Source of the DNA: Clostridium_I sp047718555
Lineage (GTDB): Bacteria; Bacillota; Clostridia; Clostridiales; Clostridiaceae
Reading direction: 5' to 3'
Assembly (NCBI RefSeq): GCF_047718555.1
Contig: NZ_JBDNRK010000011.1
Location: 37,572 to 101,571, forward strand
Length of the DNA: 64,000 nucleotides
The stretch's first letter is position 1. Every line of letters begins with the position of its first letter. The position numbers and the translations under genes are program-made. Positions 59,288-64,000 of the stretch are shown piece after piece. The notes under the pieces are model-generated. The model saw nothing but the letters and a program-made list of their open reading frames with translations, was not told where the DNA came from and did no database searches.

Positions 59288-62200
59288 TTATTTATAAAGT
59301 TCTACTAACTTTAATAAATGTTCATAACGTTCCATCGCAGCTTTCTCATTTTCACTGAATAGTTTTTCAGCACGTTCTGGGAATGCACGTTTCAAACGAG
59401 TGTAACGTGTTTCGTTATTCAAGAATTCTTGGTATGTTCCATCACCTGGTTTAGATGTAAGAGTGAATGGATTCTTTCCTTCAGCCTTAAGTTCAGGATT
59501 AAAGGAGAATAGATTCCAGTATCCAGATTTTACAGCTGCTTTCATTTCATCCTGGCAGTGGTTCATACCACCTTTAACTCCGTGAAGTTCACAAGGTGCA
59601 TATCCAATTATTAATGATGGTCCGTTATAAGCTTCTGCTTCAGCAATAGTTTTAAGAGTTTGAGCTGGATTAGCACCAAGAGCGATTTGTGCTACATATA
59701 TGTAACCATAGCTCATAGCGATTTCAGCAAGACTCTTCTTTCCAACATCTTTACCAGCAGCAGCGAACTGACAAACTTCACCGATATTAGAAGCCTTAGA
59801 AGCTTGACCACCTGTATTAGAATACATTTCTGTATCGAATACCATAACATTTACGTTCTCTCCAGAAGCAAGTACATGGTCAAGTCCACCGAATCCGATA
59901 TCATATGCCCATCCATCTCCTCCAAGAATCCATACTGACTTCTTAGCAAGGTACTGTTTCTTTTCAAGAACTTCTTTAGAAAGATCACAGCCTGCAGCAG
60001 CAGTTTTTTCAAGTTCAGCTACAAGTGTAGTAACAGCATCAGTGTTTTCTTTTGTGCTTTCTTTTGTTTCAATGAATTTAGCAGCAGCAGCTTTAAACTC
60101 AGCAGATGCCTTATCATCAGCAGCAATCTTCTCAATCTTAGCAATTACCTGATCACGAAGGGTCTTCTGTCCAAGATACATACCAAATCCATGTTCTGCA
60201 TTGTCTTCAAATAATGAGTTAGCCCATGCTGGACCTTTATTTGAATCTTTGTTTACTGTATATGGACAAGTTGCAGCAGGACCACCCCAGATTGAAGAAC
60301 ATCCTGTAGCATTTGAAATATACATTTGTTCACCGAATAATTGTGTAAGTAAACGAGCATAAGATGTTTCAGCACAACCTGCACAGCTTCCTGAGAACTC
60401 AAGAAGTGGTTGATTGAATTGAGATCCCTTAACTGTAGTATCAGCAGGTACTCCAGGTTTCTTACCTACATTTGCAACTAAGTAATCAAATACTGGTTGT
60501 TCCTCTAATTGAGTTTCTTGAGGTACCATTGTAATAGCCTTTGTAGGACATACTGTAACACATTCTCCACAACCCATACAATCAAGAGGAGTTACGCTCA
60601 TTGTAAATTTGTAATCTCCAGCTTTTGGCTTAGTATCAGCAAGCTTGATGTTTGAAGGAGCTGCGTTTATTTCGTCATCGCTAAGAAGGAATGGACGAAT
60701 TGTAGCATGAGAACATACAAATGCACAGTTATTGCACTGAACACATTTTGTTTTATCCCATTCTGGAACCAATACAGCAGTACCACGTTTTTCATATGCC
60801 GCAGCACCTATTTCAAATTGTCCGTCTGGATTTTCTGAGAATGCAGATACAGGAAGACTGTCTCCATCCATAAGTCCGATAGGATTCATAAGTTCATTAA
60901 CCATCTTAACTACTTCTGGACGTCCAGTAATTTCTGGAGCTGGAGCATCTGCTTCAGGATTTGCCCAAGAAGCTGGAACTTCTACTTTATGAACAGCATC
61001 TACACCAGCATCAATTGCTTTGTAGTTCATTTCTACAACTGCATCGCCCTTTTTACCGTAGGATTTCTTAGCAGCAGCCTTCATAAAGCCAACAGCATCA
61101 TCAATTGGCATAACATTTGCTAATTTGAAGAATGCAGATTGAAGAATAGTGTTAGTACGTTTACCCATACCAATTTCAATTGCTTTATCAATAGCATTAA
61201 TTGTGTACAATTGAATGTTGTTTTCTGCAATATATTTCTTAGCAGCAGCATTAAGCTTAGAATCAAGTTCTTCATCTGACCACTGGCAGTTAATCATGAA
61301 TATTCCGCCTGGCTTAACATCCTGAACCATCTTGAATCCTTTAACAACATAAGATGGGTTATGGCATGCAACGAAATCAGCTTGATTTATGTAATACGGA
61401 CTTCTAATTGCCTTATCACCAAAACGAAGATGAGAAATTGTTATTCCACCAGTCTTCTTAGAGTCATATTGGAAGTATGCTTGAATAAATTTATCTGTAT
61501 GATCACCAAGAATCTTTGTAGAGTTCTTGTTAGCACCAACAGTACCATCACCACCAAGACCCCAGAATTTACACTCTACTGTACCAACTGCAGATGTAAT
61601 AGGAGCTGGCTTAACTTCTGGTAAACTTAAGTTAGTAACATCATCTACGATACCAAGTGTGAAACGAGCTTTAGGAGCATCTTTCAAAAGTTCAGTATAC
61701 ACAGCAAATACAGATGAAGGAGGAGTATCCTTAGAACCAAGTCCATAACGACCATTTGATAATGTAACATCATTAAGTCCTGCTTCACGAAGAGTTGTAG
61801 CAACATCAAGGTATAATGGATCACCCAATGCTCCTGGCTCTTTTGTACGGTCAAGAACAGCAACTTTCTTAGCAGTTTTAGGAAGAACTTTAAGAAGGCT
61901 ATTAGATACCCATGGACGATATAAACGAACTTTAACTAGTCCAACTTTTTCTCCTTTAGCTGTTAAGTAATCAATAACTTCCTCAGCTACATCACAAATA
62001 GATCCCATTGCTACGATGACACGGTCAGCATCTAGAGCTCCATAATAATTGAATAAGTCATAGTTTGTACCAAGTTTTTCATTTACCTTAGCCATGTATT
62101 TTTCAACTACAGCTGGTAAATTATCGTAAGCTGTGTTAGATGCTTCACGATGTTGGAAGAAAACATCTCCATTTTCATGAGAACCACGCATAGCTGGTTT

Positions 62201-62833
62201 TTCTGGATTTAATGCATGATCACGGAAAGCTTTAACAGCATCCATATTGCACATTTCTTTAAGATCTTTATAATCCCATTTTTCAATTTTTTGAATTTCA
62301 TGTGATGTACGGAATCCATCAAAGAAATTGATGAAAGGAACTTTTCCTTCAAGTGCAGCAAGATGTGCAACAGGACTTAAGTCCATAACTTCTTGTGGAT
62401 TTGTCTCAGCAAGCATTGCAAAACCCACCTGACGACAAGCATATACGTCACTATGATCACCAAAAATGTTAAGTGCATGTGATGAAACTGTACGTGCAGA
62501 TACATGGAATACACTTGGAAGCATTTCACCAGCAATCTTGTACATATTTGGAATCATTAAAAGAAGACCTTGTGAAGCTGTAAATGTAGTAGTAAGTGCA
62601 CCTGCAGCAAGTGAACCGTGAACAGTTCCTGCAGCACCTGCCTCAGACTGTAGTTCTACAACTTTAACCTGATTACCGAAAATGTTCTCTTGACCTGCAG
62701 CAGACCACATATCAACACTATCAGCCATTGGGCTTGATGGTGTAATTGGGTAGATACCAGCTACTTCAGTATAAGCATAGGCTACATGTGCAGCAGCTGT
62801 ATTACCATCCATTGATTGTTTAGCTCTTGACAT
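59288..62833 (-). CDS. nifJ: Pyruvate:ferredoxin (flavodoxin) oxidoreductase, copy 1
   Basis: This 1181-residue enzyme has the same domain order as copy 2: V-A-G-I-Y-P-I-T-P-S-S-P-M-A-D, the clusters C-V-Q-C-N-N-C-A-F-V-C-S and C-M-G-C-G-E-C-V-T-V-C-P, S-C-A-G-C-A-E-T and G-D-G-W-A-Y-D-I-G-F. In the first cluster the last Cys is followed by Ser and not Pro. Codon use differs from the window: Arg is often CGT or CGA, and GCA and CCA are frequent, which suggests different ancestry or selection for high expression. AAGGAGG precedes the ATG. The promoter carries a weak Rex-like site. Confidence 0.96.
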   Translation of the reverse strand: MSRAKQSMDGNTAAAHVAYAYTEVAGIYPITPSSPMADSVDMWSAAGQENIFGNQVKVVELQSEAGAAGTVHGSLAAGALTTTFTASQGLLLMIPNMYKIAGEMLPSVFHVSARTVSSHALNIFGDHSDVYACRQVGFAMLAETNPQEVMDLSPVAHLAALEGKVPFINFFDGFRTSHEIQKIEKWDYKDLKEMCNMDAVKAFRDHALNPEKPAMRGSHENGDVFFQHREASNTAYDNLPAVVEKYMAKVNEKLGTNYDLFNYYGALDADRVIVAMGSICDVAEEVIDYLTAKGEKVGLVKVRLYRPWVSNSLLKVLPKTAKKVAVLDRTKEPGALGDPLYLDVATTLREAGLNDVTLSNGRYGLGSKDTPPSSVFAVYTELLKDAPKARFTLGIVDDVTNLSLPEVKPAPITSAVGTVECKFWGLGGDGTVGANKNSTKILGDHTDKFIQAYFQYDSKKTGGITISHLRFGDKAIRSPYYINQADFVACHNPSYVVKGFKMVQDVKPGGIFMINCQWSDEELDSKLNAAAKKYIAENNIQLYTINAIDKAIEIGMGKRTNTILQSAFFKLANVMPIDDAVGFMKAAAKKSYGKKGDAVVEMNYKAIDAGVDAVHKVEVPASWANPEADAPAPEITGRPEVVKMVNELMNPIGLMDGDSLPVSAFSENPDGQFEIGAAAYEKRGTAVLVPEWDKTKCVQCNNCAFVCSHATIRPFLLSDDEINAAPSNIKLADTKPKAGDYKFTMSVTPLDCMGCGECVTVCPTKAITMVPQETQLEEQPVFDYLVANVGKKPGVPADTTVKGSQFNQPLLEFSGSCAGCAETSYARLLTQLFGEQMYISNATGCSSIWGGPAATCPYTVNKDSNKGPAWANSLFEDNAEHGFGMYLGQKTLRDQVIAKIEKIAADDKASAEFKAAAAKFIETKESTKENTDAVTTLVAELEKTAAAGCDLSKEVLEKKQYLAKKSVWILGGDGWAYDIGFGGLDHVLASGENVNVMVFDTEMYSNTGGQASKASNIGEVCQFAAAGKDVGKKSLAEIAMSYGYIYVAQIALGANPAQTLKTIAEAEAYNGPSLIIGYAPCELHGVKGGMNHCQDEMKAAVKSGYWNLFSFNPELKAEGKNPFTLTSKPGDGTYQEFLNNETRYTRLKRAFPERAEKLFSENEKAAMERYEHLLKLVELYK

Positions 62834-62998
62834 ATTAAATTTCCTCCTTATTATTACGCCCTATTAATCGGCATAATTTCATCATTACTATTAGACTTTG
62901 CAAAGGCATGACCATGTTATTTATCATTTCTGTCAAAGTATATGTGAAAAAGCAATGATACAAACAATTTTATATTAATAATTATATTAATAAAATAT

Positions 62999-63016
62999 TT
63001 GATGATTATTTAACGA
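62999..63016. promoter_or_regulatory. Weak Rex-like site after the copy 1 promoter
   Basis: TTGATGA-TTAT-TTAACGA matches TTGTTAA-N4-TTAACAA at 11 of 14 positions and sits directly past the -10 box, like the better site at 63,871. Confidence 0.5.
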
Positions 63017-63020
63017 TTTA

Positions 63021-63049
63021 ATTATAATACTCTAAATTAGGTTTTACAA
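63021..63049 (-). promoter_or_regulatory. Promoter of the copy 1 oxidoreductase gene
   Basis: On the minus strand TTGTAA, 17 bases, TATAAT. The leader to the ATG is about 180 bases. The sequence around it is almost the same as the flavodoxin promoter at 63,893. Confidence 0.8.
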
Positions 63050-63175
63050 GACGAATTTTAGATTTTTATCATACTTTTTGTATTTTATTTTGCTGTAGTA
63101 TAACACATAAAAAAAAGTAATACAGATTTTTTTATACTGTAATATAACAGAAAATATAAGTGATACAGAAAAAAT

Positions 63176-63236
63176 AAATGATGAAGGATGAAAAATTGAG
63201 GATGATTTTCCTCAGTTATTCACTCTTCATCATTTA
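63176..63236. terminator. Nested hairpin between the flavodoxin and copy 1 genes
   Basis: AAATGATGAAG is inverted as CTTCATCATTT, with an inner GAGGATGATTTTCCTC stem. It probably acts as a terminator or is a MITE-like palindrome; no strong T-run follows. The 570-bp spacer (62,834-63,403) holds no gene that I can see. Confidence 0.5.
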
Positions 63237-63335
63237 CACGAAATTTATCGAATTAGGTTATATTTTGTTAAATAGAGTTTAGCTTCTAATAGCTTTAAAA
63301 TATACTGCTTTACTCTTTATTTCTCATAACCTTAA

Positions 63336-63398
63336 TTAAGGCACATTCAAATAAATAACTAGTCAGTATGCTAGTCTATTTATCTTCATATGCCTTAA
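63336..63398. repeat. Short copy of the AAATAAATAA palindromic family
   Basis: TTAAGGCACATTCAAATAAA and the inverted TATTTATCTTCATATGCCTTAA frame 63 bp, right after the flavodoxin stop. ACTAGTCAGTATGCTAG is shared with the element at 58,932. In RNA it may act as the end of the flavodoxin message. Confidence 0.75.
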
Positions 63399-63403
63399 GC
63401 TAA

Positions 63404-63829
63404 TTATAAAGCTAATAACTTACCAAGTTCTTCTGCTTTTTCAATTTCTTCTTTTGTAGGAGCCTCTTTAACTGCAAGACTTCCCTTTACGTCGAATTTT
63501 TCGTCTACCATTCTTGTTATCCAGTCTTCCATGAATTTTCCATTATCCCAACCATATGAACCAAATAATACAACTGGCATGTTGTTTGGAGCGAGTATTC
63601 TTATTTCTTTTATAAATGGTTCCATTTCTTCTTGTTCAATTCTATTATTATCCATTGATGGACTTCCAAGTGCAACAGCATCGTAGTTAGTAATCTCTGT
63701 TGGTTTAACATCTCCAACTAACTTTAAATCTACTTCTGCACCAGCTTTTTTAGCGCCTTCTGCAATATGATTTGCTAGCACCTCAACATTTCCCATATTA
63801 CTCCAATATATTATAGCAATTTTTTTCAT
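63404..63829 (-). CDS. Flavodoxin
   Basis: Flavodoxin is a small FMN protein that carries electrons in place of ferredoxin. From ATG 63829 the product has 141 residues. The phosphate loop is Y-W-S-N-M-G-N-V-E near residue 8, followed by the V-A-L-G-S-P-S-M-D-N-N loop and V-V-L-F-G-S-Y-G-W-D-N-G. Short-chain flavodoxins like this occur in clostridia. The promoter has a strong Rex-like operator and the gene lies next to an oxidoreductase gene with the same control. Confidence 0.92.
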   Translation of the reverse strand: MKKIAIIYWSNMGNVEVLANHIAEGAKKAGAEVDLKLVGDVKPTEITNYDAVALGSPSMDNNRIEQEEMEPFIKEIRILAPNNMPVVLFGSYGWDNGKFMEDWITRMVDEKFDVKGSLAVKEAPTKEEIEKAEELGKLLAL

Positions 63830-63870
63830 ATTATCCACTTCCCTCTTTACATAATATCGACTAGTTGTAC

Positions 63871-63888
63871 TTGATAATTATTTAACAA
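63871..63888. promoter_or_regulatory. Rex-like operator at the flavodoxin promoter
   Basis: TTGATAA-TTAT-TTAACAA fits the Rex consensus TTGTTAA-N4-TTAACAA at 13 of 14 positions. It lies 5 bases past the -10 box, a position where a repressor would block RNA polymerase. Rex senses the NADH/NAD ratio. Confidence 0.75.
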
Positions 63889-63892
63889 TTTA

Positions 63893-63921
63893 ATTATAAT
63901 ACTACATTTTACCTTTTACAA
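63893..63921 (-). promoter_or_regulatory. Promoter of the flavodoxin gene
   Basis: On the minus strand TTGTAA, 17 bases, TATAAT, about 64 bases before the start. Confidence 0.85.
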
Positions 63922-63946
63922 GAATTAAATTTATGTTAATCTCAAT

Positions 63947-64000
63947 TTAGGCATATGAAAATAAATAATAGATCAAAGATGTGACGTATATTTTAAATTA
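63947..64000. repeat. Start of another AAATAAATAA-family element (cut by window edge)
   Basis: TTAGGCATATGAAAATAAAT and then TCAAAGATGTGACGTATATT match the inverted right half of the element at 58,932 (TCAAAGATGCGACGAATATT). The rest lies outside the window. Confidence 0.65.

Noticed and set aside
1..64000. tRNA, rRNA genes or a CRISPR array
   Set aside because: I saw no cloverleaf-type ends, no conserved rRNA segments and no regular short repeat-spacer pattern anywhere in the window.

Overview
The window is low-GC Firmicute DNA, most likely from a cluster I Clostridium of the acetogen/solventogen type. AGGAGG-type ribosome binding sites, AT-rich spacers, two pyruvate:ferredoxin oxidoreductases, a flavodoxin and a Gram-positive flagellar gene set (FliY, CheC, CheD, CsrA/FliW, FapA, sigma-D type promoters) all point that way. 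The species cannot be fixed from the sequence alone. Nearly all host genes are on the minus strand, so the flagellar locus reads from right to left.

Region by region. 1-14,041 is the hook-basal-body operon: flgB-flgC-fliE-fliF-fliG-fliH-fliI-fliJ-fliK-flgD-(TIGR02530 gene)-flgE-flbD-fliL-fliO-fliP, with fliP cut by the window edge. 14,042-15,512 is its leader plus a first, short flagellin with its own sigma-D promoter. 15,577-30,315 is an accessory island. It holds a DUF4317 gene, a frameshifted AAA-ATPase/nuclease, a Rpn-type nuclease fragment and a REP-type Y1 transposase. Next comes a decayed group II intron whose reverse transcriptase gene is interrupted by a three-recombinase (RIT) element. 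An IS256-family element with an 8-bp target duplication sits at the intron's 3' end and is itself interrupted by an IS3-family element. A group of small unknown genes follows. 30,393-40,242 is the late flagellar block: a sigma-D promoter drives flgM-flgN-flgK-flgL-fliW-csrA-flaG-(96-aa gene)-fliS-fliD-(fliT-like), followed by the main flagellin with its own sigma-D promoter and a CsrA-type leader. 40,357-50,818 is the chemotaxis and switch block fapA-cheW-cheD-cheB-cheR-cheA-cheC-cheY-cheW-fliM-fliY, again with a sigma-D site in front. 50,889-63,829 is metabolic: a LicT-type antiterminator, L-lactate dehydrogenase (the main plus-strand host gene), a class IV aminotransferase, a HAD phosphatase, a DUF1292 protein, two large pyruvate:ferredoxin oxidoreductases and a flavodoxin.

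How the parts work together. The early operon builds the export gate, MS ring, rod and hook. FliK, FlgD and FlgE set and measure the hook. FlgM holds sigma-D until the hook is complete, and four matched sigma-D promoters (both flagellins, flgM, fapA-che) then fire. FliW and CsrA, encoded next to each other, should tune translation of the main flagellin through a textbook CsrA site just before its start codon. The che genes control the FliM/FliY switch. In the metabolic end, the flavodoxin and one oxidoreductase have nearly identical promoters with a Rex-like operator placed just after the -10 box, which suggests shared redox control of pyruvate oxidation and its electron carrier.

The features most worth follow-up are the nested mobile elements, the 462-bp in-frame repeats in the hook-length ruler FliK, the CsrA-type flagellin leader with possible small ORFs, the 16-bp duplication that breaks the AAA/nuclease gene, and several families of short dispersed palindromic repeats placed between flagellar genes.
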